From Candidatus Moraniibacteriota bacterium (GTDB lineage Bacteria; Patescibacteriota; Minisyncoccia; Moranbacterales; UBA1568), in NCBI GenBank assembly GCA_023261685.1, contig JAHFOM010000035.1, positions 1 through 8,745 on the forward strand: a DNA stretch of 8,745 nt, in the 5' to 3' direction. How positions within the stretch are numbered: position 1 is the first letter of the stretch; each line of letters starts with the position of its first letter. The position numbers and the translations under genes are program-made. The notes under the pieces were generated by a model. The model did not search any database, was not told the origin of the DNA, and worked only from the letters and a program-made list of their open reading frames with translations. This document shows positions 1-5,631 of this stretch, piece by piece.

Positions 1-1137
1 GACGTCATCACCGTGATGGTGAGCTATATCCCGACACCGTCCAAAATCGGCGAGATGAAGACCAAACCGACCCAGCACGCGGTGCGCACGCTCAACGGCA
101 CGGGCATTCAGCCGGATATCATCGTGGCGCGGGCCGATCGGTCGCTGGACGACAAACGCAAGGAGAAAATCGCCATTTTCTGCAGTGTCCGCAAGGAGGA
201 CGTCATCAGCGCGCCTGATGTAGACAGTATTTACGAAGTACCGCTGAATTTCGAGAAGGATCATCTGAGTGATATTCTCTTGAAGAAACTCGGACTCAAA
301 GGACAGCCCCAGAATGGCGGTTTGGATGAGTGGGAAAAGTCGATGAAGCGTCTCAAAAGCGCCACCGAGGAAGTACGCATCGGTATCGTGGGGAAATATT
401 TCAAGACAGGAGACTTTATTTTGAGTGACGCCTACATTAGTGTTATTGAAGCGCTCAAGCATGCTTCGGGGGCTGTCCATATTCGGCCAGTGTTGGAATG
501 GATAGATAGTACGGACTTCGAAGAAGATCCAAAAAAATTGGCGGAACTGAAACAGTATGACGGTATCATCATCCCCGGCGGTTTCGGGAGCCGTGGCGTC
601 GAAGGGAAGATCGCCGTGATTCGTTTCTGTCGTGAAAATAAAATTCCATACTTCGGTTTGTGTTATGGAATGCAATTGATGGTGGTCGAATACGCTCGGA
701 ATGTTCTCGGGCTGGTCGGCGCGCATACGACGGAAATCAACCTCAAAACGGCGTCTCCGGTGGTGGATATTATGCCGGATCAGAAAGAGAATCTGCGCAA
801 GAAAGATTACGGTGCGACGATGCGCCTCGGACAGTACGAAGCGAAGATCCTGCCAAACACTCTGGCGTATGCGGCTTATGGAAAAAAGAGCGTTTTGGAA
901 CGTCATCGCCATCGCTATGAAGTCAACCCGGAATATGTTGAGGCTATAAAGAAGGCTGGTCTAGTTTTTTCGGCCGTTTCCCCAAATGGAGTGTTGATGG
1001 AAATCGCCGAATTGCCGAAAGCGAAGCATCCCTTCTTCCTCGCGACGCAGTTCCATCCGGAATTCCAATCCTCCCTGCTTCATCCTCATCCTTTGTTTGT
1101 CGCTTTTTTGAACGCGTGTAAGAGTGGGAAAAAATAA
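1..1137 (+). CDS. pyrG: CTP synthase, C-terminal part (5' end outside window)
   Basis: Makes CTP from UTP, ATP and glutamine in the cytoplasm, the last step of de novo pyrimidine nucleotide synthesis. The frame is open from base 1, so the gene begins upstream; by comparison with the E. coli enzyme roughly 165 N-terminal residues are missing. The synthetase-domain signature KTKPTQH is at window residues 20-26, and VDSIYEVP follows near 75-82. The class I glutamine amidotransferase domain starts near residue 125 (IGIVGKY). It carries the oxyanion-hole loop PGGFGSRG, the nucleophile elbow GLCYGMQ with Cys221 (codon 661-663), and the QFHPEF motif with His352 and Glu354, so the Cys-His-Glu triad is complete. 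VERHRHRYEV-like sequence (LERHRHRYEV) is also present. Relative to E. coli there is an insertion of about nine residues after VGKY. The stop is TAA at 1135-1137, four bases before the next ATG. Identification is secure. Confidence 0.97.
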   Translation, partial: DVITVMVSYIPTPSKIGEMKTKPTQHAVRTLNGTGIQPDIIVARADRSLDDKRKEKIAIFCSVRKEDVISAPDVDSIYEVPLNFEKDHLSDILLKKLGLKGQPQNGGLDEWEKSMKRLKSATEEVRIGIVGKYFKTGDFILSDAYISVIEALKHASGAVHIRPVLEWIDSTDFEEDPKKLAELKQYDGIIIPGGFGSRGVEGKIAVIRFCRENKIPYFGLCYGMQLMVVEYARNVLGLVGAHTTEINLKTASPVVDIMPDQKENLRKKDYGATMRLGQYEAKILPNTLAYAAYGKKSVLERHRHRYEVNPEYVEAIKKAGLVFSAVSPNGVLMEIAELPKAKHPFFLATQFHPEFQSSLLHPHPLFVAFLNACKSGKK

Positions 1138-1141
1138 TCGT

Positions 1142-1690
1142 ATGTCTTCATTCGAAAAAATACCAAACAATCAAACAGAGGTTAAAAGACTTTTTGATGA
1201 AGATCAGCGAGATCGTGAGGAGCATCTTGATAAATCAAATCCGACGCTATTTGCCGAAAGAGAAAGAGCACGTTATCAAAAAGCACAAGAAATATTTGGT
1301 CGGTATGAGCAGAATCCGCAATCTCTGTCCGTCCAGGATGTGCTCCATCTGGCATTTTTATTCCAGCATGGCCAGACGTCAGAAGACTATAATAGAGCGT
1401 ATGTACTGGCTCTTGCAGCAGAGAAAGGCGGAGTTGAAGACGCAAAGTGGCTCTCAGCTGCTACGGAAGATCGGTATCTTGTTTCTCTTGGAAAACCACA
1501 AAAATGGGGTACTCAATTTATTCAAACCGAGAAGGGGTGGCGATATGCTGCTCCCTTAGAGGAAGATACTCTTTCGGGGATTACTGATGAGATAAGGCAA
1601 AGCAAGAATGTTCCTGCTAGAGATAGTCAGCTTCAAAAGATTGCGGAGATATATCCTGAGCCCTTGAGTGGCTTGGATGATGAAAAATAA
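1142..1690 (+). CDS. Small DUF6624-like protein of unknown function
   Basis: Encodes 182 residues from ATG 1142; a GTG at 1124 in the same frame would overlap pyrG and is less likely. No signal peptide or membrane segment is visible, so it is probably cytoplasmic. The order of conserved pieces resembles DUF6624: an N-terminal acidic DEDQRDR block, an Arg/Lys-rich helix (ERERARYQKAQEIF), a helical middle with LAFLFQHG, then LSAATEDRYLVSLGKPQKWGTQF and a Pro-Leu-Glu-Glu-Asp segment. The DR...GKPQ.WGTQ core is the best support. Function of the family is not established to my knowledge. It lies four bases after pyrG and may be co-transcribed with it, but its sequence is visibly richer in A and T and poorer in GC-ending codons than pyrG, suggesting a younger arrival. 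A weak terminator-like repeat follows the stop. Confidence 0.8.
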   Translation: MSSFEKIPNNQTEVKRLFDEDQRDREEHLDKSNPTLFAERERARYQKAQEIFGRYEQNPQSLSVQDVLHLAFLFQHGQTSEDYNRAYVLALAAEKGGVEDAKWLSAATEDRYLVSLGKPQKWGTQFIQTEKGWRYAAPLEEDTLSGITDEIRQSKNVPARDSQLQKIAEIYPEPLSGLDDEK

Positions 1691-1724
1691 AACACCTTCG
1701 ACAGAACATGCATGGTATTTTTTT
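1689..1724 (+). terminator. Weak candidate terminator after the DUF6624-like gene
   Basis: AAAA-c-ACC (1689-1696) can pair with GGT-a-TTTT (1714-1721), one C/A mismatch inside, followed by a run of T to 1724. The stem is short and A/T-rich and the loop is 17 bases, so termination would be inefficient. It overlaps the stop codon of the upstream gene. Confidence 0.3.
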
Positions 1725-1755
1725 GAGAAGAAAAAGAGGTTTTATTAAAGCTAAA

Positions 1756-2101
1756 GCCTGCCCGATCCCAAGCAACCTTCCCGGGAGTCAGTCATTCATC
1801 CAGCGATGAACTCCTTTATGAAATTTTTTCGATCCGTCCCACTCTGGTGTGACGGCACCATGCTCGAAAAAACTTCAACTCTCCCAGAAAGGTTCTTGCG
1901 ACGAGAGGCTTCCCTCTACACAGCGTCTGCAGAAGGGGAAAACCAGCCCTCCATCCAAGTTTCCGAGAAATTGAAGTTTTTTTATAAGCACGCCTGCCCG
2001 CCTTGGGAGGGGTTCCTGATGCTTATCAGGATTAAAAAAAATTCATCAGCACACTCTCCGCTGGGAGAGTGTGTGGGTCCCGGAGGCTTGGGATGTGAGG
2101 G
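1756..2101 (+). ncRNA. Candidate structured RNA, family not recognised
   Basis: This stretch has no convincing protein but many nested inverted repeats. An outer stem ATCCCAAGC (1765-1773) / GCTTGGGAT (2086-2094) is followed inward by CCGGGA (1781-1786) / TCCCGG (2078-2083). Inside lie hairpins TTCATC/GATGAA (1795-1810, loop CAGC), TTTTTTCGA/TCGAAAAAA (1824-1832/1864-1872) capped by CCGTC/GACGG (1834-1838/1851-1855), AGAGG/CCTCT with a CTTC loop (1904-1917), CCTGAT/ATCAGG with a GCTT loop (2015-2030), and a 10-bp perfect stem CACACTCTCC/GGAGAGTGTG (2050-2073). GCCTGCCCG occurs twice (1756-1764, 1992-2000). The plus strand is chosen because a terminator with a T-run follows at 2126-2162, though that terminator works both ways. 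I looked for the conserved motifs of RNase P RNA, tmRNA, SRP RNA and T-boxes on both strands and found none. No clear promoter is visible; TTGAGA (1723) and TATTAA (1743) are only 14 bases apart. Confidence 0.45.
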
Positions 2102-2125
2102 ATGGTTTTCTTAAAAACAATACAT

Positions 2126-2162
2126 AAAAAACACCCTGTACGGAGTATCCAAGGTGTTTTTT
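2126..2162. terminator. Bidirectional intrinsic terminator between the RNA region and rpmA
   Basis: AAAAAACACC (2126-2135) is a perfect inverted repeat of GGTGTTTTTT (2153-2162) with a 17-base loop. Read on the minus strand it ends rpmA, whose stop is 16 bases away, with a T-run after the stem; read on the plus strand it ends whatever is transcribed from the 1691-2125 region. Such convergent terminators normally sit between two converging transcripts, which is indirect support for a plus-strand transcript here. Confidence 0.75.
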
Positions 2163-2177
2163 AGAAGAAAAGAGGTG

Positions 2178-2471
2178 TTATTTCTCTTCAATTGTTCGGG
2201 GGATGACGTTGACGAACATCCGATTGGCAAGTTTTCCGGTGAAATCCCGCATCTTGCGTGCTTGAAATTCTACCGTGCCGGCTACCAGAGCGAAGAGCGT
2301 ATCATCTTCGCCACGCTTCACATTCTTGCCCGGGTGGTATTTGGTGCCGCGCTGGCGGATAATGATGTTGCTCACTTCCACTGTCTGACCGCCGTATATT
2401 TTCACACCGAGACGCTTGGAAATAGAATCACGGCCTAAGGCGGTTGACCCGCCTGCTTTTCGTGTTGCCAT
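2178..2471 (-). CDS. rpmA: 50S ribosomal protein bL27
   Basis: A 97-residue large-subunit ribosomal protein whose N-terminal tail reaches towards the peptidyl transferase centre. The family signature is clear: MATRKAGGST at the N-terminus (usual MAHKKAGGST), GRDS.SKRLGVK near 14-24, then IIIRQRGTKYHPGKNV and RGEDDTLFALVAG. The N-terminus starts directly at the Ala-Gly-Gly-Ser-Thr block region, so there is no cleavable extension of the Firmicutes type. The protein is about ten residues longer than the usual 85, with extra basic sequence at the C-terminus. The usual partner rplU (bL21) is not next to it: here rpmA stands alone with its own promoter (2527-2554) and terminator (2126-2162). The bases before the ATG read AACTCCT on the coding strand, so there is no Shine-Dalgarno sequence. 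Identification is secure. Confidence 0.97.
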   Translation of the reverse strand: MATRKAGGSTALGRDSISKRLGVKIYGGQTVEVSNIIIRQRGTKYHPGKNVKRGEDDTLFALVAGTVEFQARKMRDFTGKLANRMFVNVIPRTIEEK

Positions 2472-2492
2472 AGGAGTTATGTATTGAAAGAC

Positions 2493-2521
2493 TTACCGGT
2501 TACCGCTGTTTGCTGTATACT
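2493..2521 (+). promoter_or_regulatory. Possible promoter of the Ada-like gene, facing the rpmA promoter
   Basis: TATACT at 2516-2521 is a good -10 on the plus strand; the -35 at 17-base spacing, TTACCG (2493-2498), matches only three of six positions. Its start point would be near 2528, past the first ATG of the downstream frame (2524), which would favour a start at ATG 2542 or TTG 2572. Confidence 0.3.
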
Positions 2522-2523
2522 GG

Positions 2524-2976
2524 ATGAGTATAGCACATTCTATGATCCTGTCAACGTCTATCACTGCCTTTTTGTATCGCTCCAAAGAATGGATCACAGG
2601 GAATCGTCAGAAGCTTTTCTTGTCGGGTGGGTTTCTGATTGTTGCATTGTTGGCTTTCGAGAGTGGACTGCTTCGGGGTGCATTGACCCAGTCGGCGCCT
2701 CTCGTCGTCTCGTTGCCGGCTGTTGTAGAACCTCTGCCTGTCAGTGGGGCGGTAATGGAGAACAAACAAGTGAAAGGCACCGAGCAGCGTGTCGCTGAAA
2801 CCGCCAAACAGTCACAGCCGTCAGGGGAGTGTTCGTATGTCGGGAGCCGCAATTCGAACAAATACCACCTTGTGACTTGCGCGGTGGCGAAAAGGATCAA
2901 GCCGGAAAATCGCGTGTGTTTCACGTCGAAGGAGGAGGCGGAAAAACGCGGCTACGTGCCAAGTTGTATGAAGTAA
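2524..2976 (+). CDS. Membrane-anchored protein with a C-terminal Ada-like metal-binding domain
   Basis: Up to 150 residues. One membrane segment (about 31-51, LFLSGGFLIVALLAFESGLL) preceded by a basic stretch (KEWITGNRQK) suggests an anchor with the C-terminus outside. A Ser/Pro/Gln-rich linker (about 55-100) leads to a domain at 103-148 with the pattern YVGSRNSNKYH..TC..AKRI.PEN...F.S.EEAE.RGY.P.C, which resembles the zinc-binding domain of the methyl-phosphotriester repair protein Ada (PF02805). Ada uses four Cys; here Cys119 and Cys148 are in matching places, the other two are absent, and His115, Cys103 and Cys132 are possible substitutes. DNA or metal binding is therefore not certain. Start is uncertain: ATG 2524 sits on the rpmA promoter; ATG 2542 (144 aa) or TTG 2572 are alternatives, and related small CPR membrane proteins tend to begin just before the basic stretch. 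No Shine-Dalgarno sequence. Confidence 0.8.
   Translation: MSIAHSMILSTSITAFLYRSKEWITGNRQKLFLSGGFLIVALLAFESGLLRGALTQSAPLVVSLPAVVEPLPVSGAVMENKQVKGTEQRVAETAKQSQPSGECSYVGSRNSNKYHLVTCAVAKRIKPENRVCFTSKEEAEKRGYVPSCMK
2527..2554 (-). promoter_or_regulatory. Sigma70-type promoter of rpmA
   Basis: On the minus strand a perfect -35 TTGACA (plus-strand 2549-2554) is followed after 16 bases by -10 TATACT (2527-2532), which is preceded by TGC, an extended -10. Transcription would start near 2520, giving rpmA a leader of about 49 bases. This is the best promoter match in the window. It lies inside the 5' end of the oppositely oriented Ada-like reading frame. Confidence 0.85.
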
Positions 2977-3005
2977 GTCACTGAAGAGTTCAACTCCTCA
3001 GTGAC
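2977..3005 (+). other. Hairpin directly after the Ada-like gene
   Basis: GTCACTGA (2977-2984) pairs with TCAGTGAC (2998-3005), and after one A/C mismatch GAG (2986-2988) pairs with CTC (2994-2996) around a TTCAA loop. It begins at the first base after the stop codon. No T-run follows, so it is not a classical intrinsic terminator on the plus strand; it could protect the 3' end or terminate weakly. Confidence 0.5.
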
Positions 3006-3043
3006 AGGAAATCAGGAGCTATTCATAAAAAAATATAAAAAAC

Positions 3044-4222
3044 ATGCATCAAGAAAATTTTAATAAGAACAAGGTGCGCCTGGTGAGTTTCCTTTCATTT
3101 TTTCTCGGTTTTCTCGACGCCTTTCTCATCTATATTCTCTCGGCATATTTCGCTGCTGTGACCGGCAGTGACAATGTCGGCGCGTTTTACCTGATTGCTT
3201 ATAGCGGCGTTCTCCTGTCGCTGTTTTATCTGCAACCGCTGATCCGGACCATCGGCAAGGCGCGGGCGCTGTATCTCGGTCTCGGTATCACGATTCTGGC
3301 AAGCGCCCTCCTGATGCGGCTGGAAGCGACGTGGATGTCTGTCGGTATCGCGCTCATTTTCATCGTGGCGACCAATCTGATCTGGGTGACGCTCGACATC
3401 CTGCTTGAGAGTTTTTCTGAAGACCGGCGATCAGGGAGAATCCGCGGTTTTTACCTGACGATTATGAATGCCGGCCTGCTCACGGCACCATTCCTCTCGA
3501 CGCTGACACTGGAACGCTATCAGTATGCGGGGGTGTTTTTCGTGCTGATTCTTGGGTATATGCTGGTGTTTCTCATTGCGCTTCTCGGATTGCGCGGTGA
3601 TAATATGGTGTTTCAGGAGAAATTGCGCTTGCGCCAGACGATTGCCAAGATGCTGGTGAAAAAAAACCTCTTTCGCATTTACTTCATATCGTTCGCCATG
3701 GAGTTTTTCTACGCGATGATGATCGTCTATACGCCGCTGTATTTGCGTTCGCTTGATTTTTCGTGGCACGAAATCGGTATTATTTTCACGCTTATGCTCC
3801 TGCCGTTCGTGTTTCTTCAGTACCCGCTTGGCATTCTCGCGGACAAGCACTTCGGTGAAAAGGAGCTCTTGATCGGGAGCATCATCATCGTGATCCTTTC
3901 AACTGCCATACTTGGTTTTCTTGGAGCGCAGAGTTTTTTCGTCTGGGGGGTAGCGCTCTTGGTGACGCGCATCGGTATCGCTGGTATCGAAGTCTTGCGC
4001 GACTCGTATTTCTACAAGCAGATTGATGGCAATCATCTGGATATGATTGCTTTTTTCCGTACTGCCCGCCCGGCAGCCAATATCCTCGGTGCTTTGCTCT
4101 CCTCCGTCCTCCTCCTCTTTTTTCCGCTCAAAAGTGTCTTTTTCTTGATAGCGCTGGTACTCCTCTTTTCCCTCTTCACCGCGTTTGCGCTCGAAGACAC
4201 GAAGAGCGAGCGCGAGGCTTGA
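3044..4222 (+). CDS. Major facilitator superfamily (MFS) transporter, substrate unknown
   Basis: A 392-residue inner-membrane protein with about twelve hydrophobic segments (roughly 12-38, 45-66, 73-91, 96-118, 135-158, 161-184, 213-235, 241-265, 273-295, 300-320, 338-358, 362-384), in two groups of six separated by a charged central loop (about 185-212, rich in Lys/Arg), the layout of MFS. The loop between segments 8 and 9, GILADKHFGEKELL, fits MFS motif A (G-x-L-a-D-r-x-G-r-k). In the first half the equivalent region is replaced by a plain loop, while SEDRRSGRIRG precedes segment 5. Nothing points to a substrate; drug, sugar or metabolite efflux or uptake are all possible. The ATG at 3044 is preceded by an in-frame TAA at 3026, so no earlier start exists. 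The only AGGAG (3014-3018) is 25 bases upstream, too far for a normal ribosome site. Ends with TGA. Confidence 0.9.
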   Translation: MHQENFNKNKVRLVSFLSFFLGFLDAFLIYILSAYFAAVTGSDNVGAFYLIAYSGVLLSLFYLQPLIRTIGKARALYLGLGITILASALLMRLEATWMSVGIALIFIVATNLIWVTLDILLESFSEDRRSGRIRGFYLTIMNAGLLTAPFLSTLTLERYQYAGVFFVLILGYMLVFLIALLGLRGDNMVFQEKLRLRQTIAKMLVKKNLFRIYFISFAMEFFYAMMIVYTPLYLRSLDFSWHEIGIIFTLMLLPFVFLQYPLGILADKHFGEKELLIGSIIIVILSTAILGFLGAQSFFVWGVALLVTRIGIAGIEVLRDSYFYKQIDGNHLDMIAFFRTARPAANILGALLSSVLLLFFPLKSVFFLIALVLLFSLFTAFALEDTKSEREA

Positions 4223-4250
4223 AACTGAGAGCTTTCAAAGGCGGTTTTGT

Positions 4251-4279
4251 TTGATACATCAGCCGAAAAATGCTATTCT
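4251..4279 (+). promoter_or_regulatory. Sigma70-type promoter of scpA-scpB
   Basis: TTGATA (4251-4256), a 17-base spacer and TATTCT (4274-4279) preceded by TGC (extended -10) lie after the stop of the transporter and before scpA. Transcription would begin near 4286, giving a leader of about 28 bases. The TGC plus -10 arrangement is shared with the rpmA promoter. Confidence 0.75.
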
Positions 4280-4313
4280 AGAGAGGAAAGAGATTTTGTC
4301 CCTCCGTTTTTTT

Positions 4314-5015
4314 ATGGCCTACCATATTCAATTAGAGCAATTCGAGGGGCCGATGGATCTTTTGTTGTCGCTGATCGAGAAAGAGAAGCTCGATATCACG
4401 CAGGTGAGTCTGGCGAAAGTCGCCGATCAGTACCTCGAATATCTGCGGAATGAAGAATCTATTTCACTGGAGAATCTCTCTTCATTTCTTACTATTGCGG
4501 CGCGGTTGATACTCATCAAATCACGCGCGCTTCTGCCGGTGCTCGACTTCAGCGATGAGGAAGAGGAATCGATGGATGATCTGGAAATCCGGCTCAAGGA
4601 ATACAAGCGTTTCCGCGAGATAGCCGGGATACTAGGAGGCCTTTTTGCCAAACGACAGGATGCTCGGAGTCGGGAAAGCTTTCTCGGAGCGCAGGTGGTA
4701 TTTTATCCGCCACCAGGATTGACGGCTGTTGAACTCAGGATGCATTTTTCCAATGTGCTCGGAGGTATACCGATTTTTGAGGTTCTGCCGGAAAAGGAGA
4801 TAGCAGCCGTCGTCACACTGGAAGAGATGATATTTTCTCTCCAGAATATGCTGGCTGATCGGGTACAGACGTCTTTTGTCGAGCTGACAGAGGGAGTGGC
4901 CGATCGGACCACGGTAATCGTCTCGTTTCTCGCGGTATTGGAGATGGTGAAACAGCGAATCGTTTTTGTCGAGCAGAAGCGTTTCTTCAGTGATATTTTT
5001 ATTAAACGAGTGTAG
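4314..5015 (+). CDS. scpA: Segregation and condensation protein A (kleisin of SMC-ScpAB)
   Basis: A 233-residue kleisin that bridges the SMC head and neck and recruits ScpB, forming the condensin that compacts and separates chromosomes. The frame is open further upstream (to about 4185) but ATG 4314 is chosen because it gives the family N-terminus: Y-x-I-x-LEQFEGPMDLLLSLIEKEKLDI, residues 3-28. The helical N-terminal domain continues with ISLENLSSFLTIAARLILIKSRALLP; an acidic stretch (SDEEEESMDD) and EIRLKEYKRFREIAGIL follow; the C-terminal winged-helix region (about 160-233) has VTLEEMIFSL and SFLAVLEMVKQ...VFVEQKRFFSDI, the SMC-head-binding end. Size matches the family. Purines (AGAGAGGAAAGAG) lie 22 or more bases before the ATG, not at ribosome-site spacing. 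scpB follows after two bases, an operon arrangement with probable translational coupling. Confidence 0.96.
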   Translation: MAYHIQLEQFEGPMDLLLSLIEKEKLDITQVSLAKVADQYLEYLRNEESISLENLSSFLTIAARLILIKSRALLPVLDFSDEEEESMDDLEIRLKEYKRFREIAGILGGLFAKRQDARSRESFLGAQVVFYPPPGLTAVELRMHFSNVLGGIPIFEVLPEKEIAAVVTLEEMIFSLQNMLADRVQTSFVELTEGVADRTTVIVSFLAVLEMVKQRIVFVEQKRFFSDIFIKRV

Positions 5016-5017
5016 CT

Positions 5018-5617
5018 ATGACGAGCGAATACAAGGTAGCAGTTGTGGAATCCTTGCTCTTCGTCAGCGGCGAGCCTATTGCTCTTGGTCGCTTGGCGAA
5101 AATATTGAACATCAGTGAGGATGAGATTTTGGCATTGGTTGAAATACTGGCAGAGAAATATTCGGCTGATGCGCAGTGTGGGCTCCAGCTTATTATCAAG
5201 GACGGCCAGGTGGAGTTGGCTACCAAGCCGGAGAACGCGTCTTTTGTTGAAGCGTTGACCAAAAGCGCGCTTCAGGAAAATTTGAGTAAGACTGCTCTGG
5301 AAGTTTTGTCTATTATCGCGTATCGTGCGCCGATCACGCGGGCTGAAATAGAATCGATTCGCGGCGTGAACTGCAGTTTCACGCTTCGCAATCTCCTCTT
5401 GCGCGATCTGATCGAACGGGAGGGTAATCCCACGGATGCTCGCGGGTATGTGTACTTGCCGACATTTCGCTTCCTGGAGTCGCTTGGGCTGCAACGTATA
5501 AGTGAATTACCCGACTATGTCACGCTTTCTCAAGATGAGCGTCTGAAAATACTTTTGACAGAAGATTCTTCAGAAAAAGTGAATGAGCATTCCTCACCCC
5601 TAAACCTTCTACCCTAA
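5018..5617 (+). CDS. scpB: Segregation and condensation protein B
   Basis: A 199-residue partner of ScpA in the SMC condensin; two copies normally bind one kleisin. Two winged-helix domains are visible: about 5-80 (VVESLLFVSGEPIALGRLAKIL) and about 88-165, with the hallmark ALEVLSIIAYRAPITRAEIESIRGV and a wing ending RGYVYLPTFRFLESLGL. The start ATG is two bases after the scpA stop and has no Shine-Dalgarno sequence, so translation probably continues from scpA. The last residues (about HSSPLNLLP) are encoded by a CCCTAAACC-repeat tract that also forms the gap to the next gene; this tail is unlikely to be a conserved part of the protein. Identification is secure. Confidence 0.95.
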   Translation: MTSEYKVAVVESLLFVSGEPIALGRLAKILNISEDEILALVEILAEKYSADAQCGLQLIIKDGQVELATKPENASFVEALTKSALQENLSKTALEVLSIIAYRAPITRAEIESIRGVNCSFTLRNLLLRDLIEREGNPTDARGYVYLPTFRFLESLGLQRISELPDYVTLSQDERLKILLTEDSSEKVNEHSSPLNLLP

Positions 5618-5620
5618 ACC
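5598..5620 (+). repeat. Pair of CCCTAAACC direct repeats at the scpB/carboxypeptidase junction
   Basis: CCCTAAACC occurs at 5598-5606 and again at 5612-5620, followed by C-rich CTGCCCCTGC up to the next ATG. The tract supplies the last codons and the stop of scpB and nearly the whole spacer. It resembles short CCCTAAACC-type intergenic tandem repeats that I recall from CPR assemblies; with two copies chance cannot be excluded. Confidence 0.5.
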
Positions 5621-5631
5621 CTGCCCCTGCT

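Noticed and set aside
1756..2101. RNase P RNA, tmRNA, SRP RNA or T-box in the structured region
   Set aside because: No GAGGAAAGTC-type core, no GGTTCGA T-arm or CCA end, no GGAAGG-AGCA SRP core and no GGTGG-type T-box sequence on either strand.
1806..2114. 102-residue plus-strand open frame inside the structured region
   Set aside because: No ribosome site, no domain, and the composition follows the inverted repeats; better explained by RNA structure. A short peptide cannot be fully excluded.
1691..2177. Insertion sequence or mobile element remnant in the gene-poor stretch
   Set aside because: No transposase fragment and no flanking target duplication; the inverted repeats are nested like an RNA rather than terminal.
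4185..4313. In-frame upstream extension of scpA overlapping the transporter end
   Set aside because: The family N-terminus begins at ATG 4314, and the promoter at 4251-4279 lies within the extension.
4703..5494. 263-residue minus-strand open frame across scpA and scpB
   Set aside because: Antisense to two clear genes; the product shows no family features and spans both genes' coding strands.
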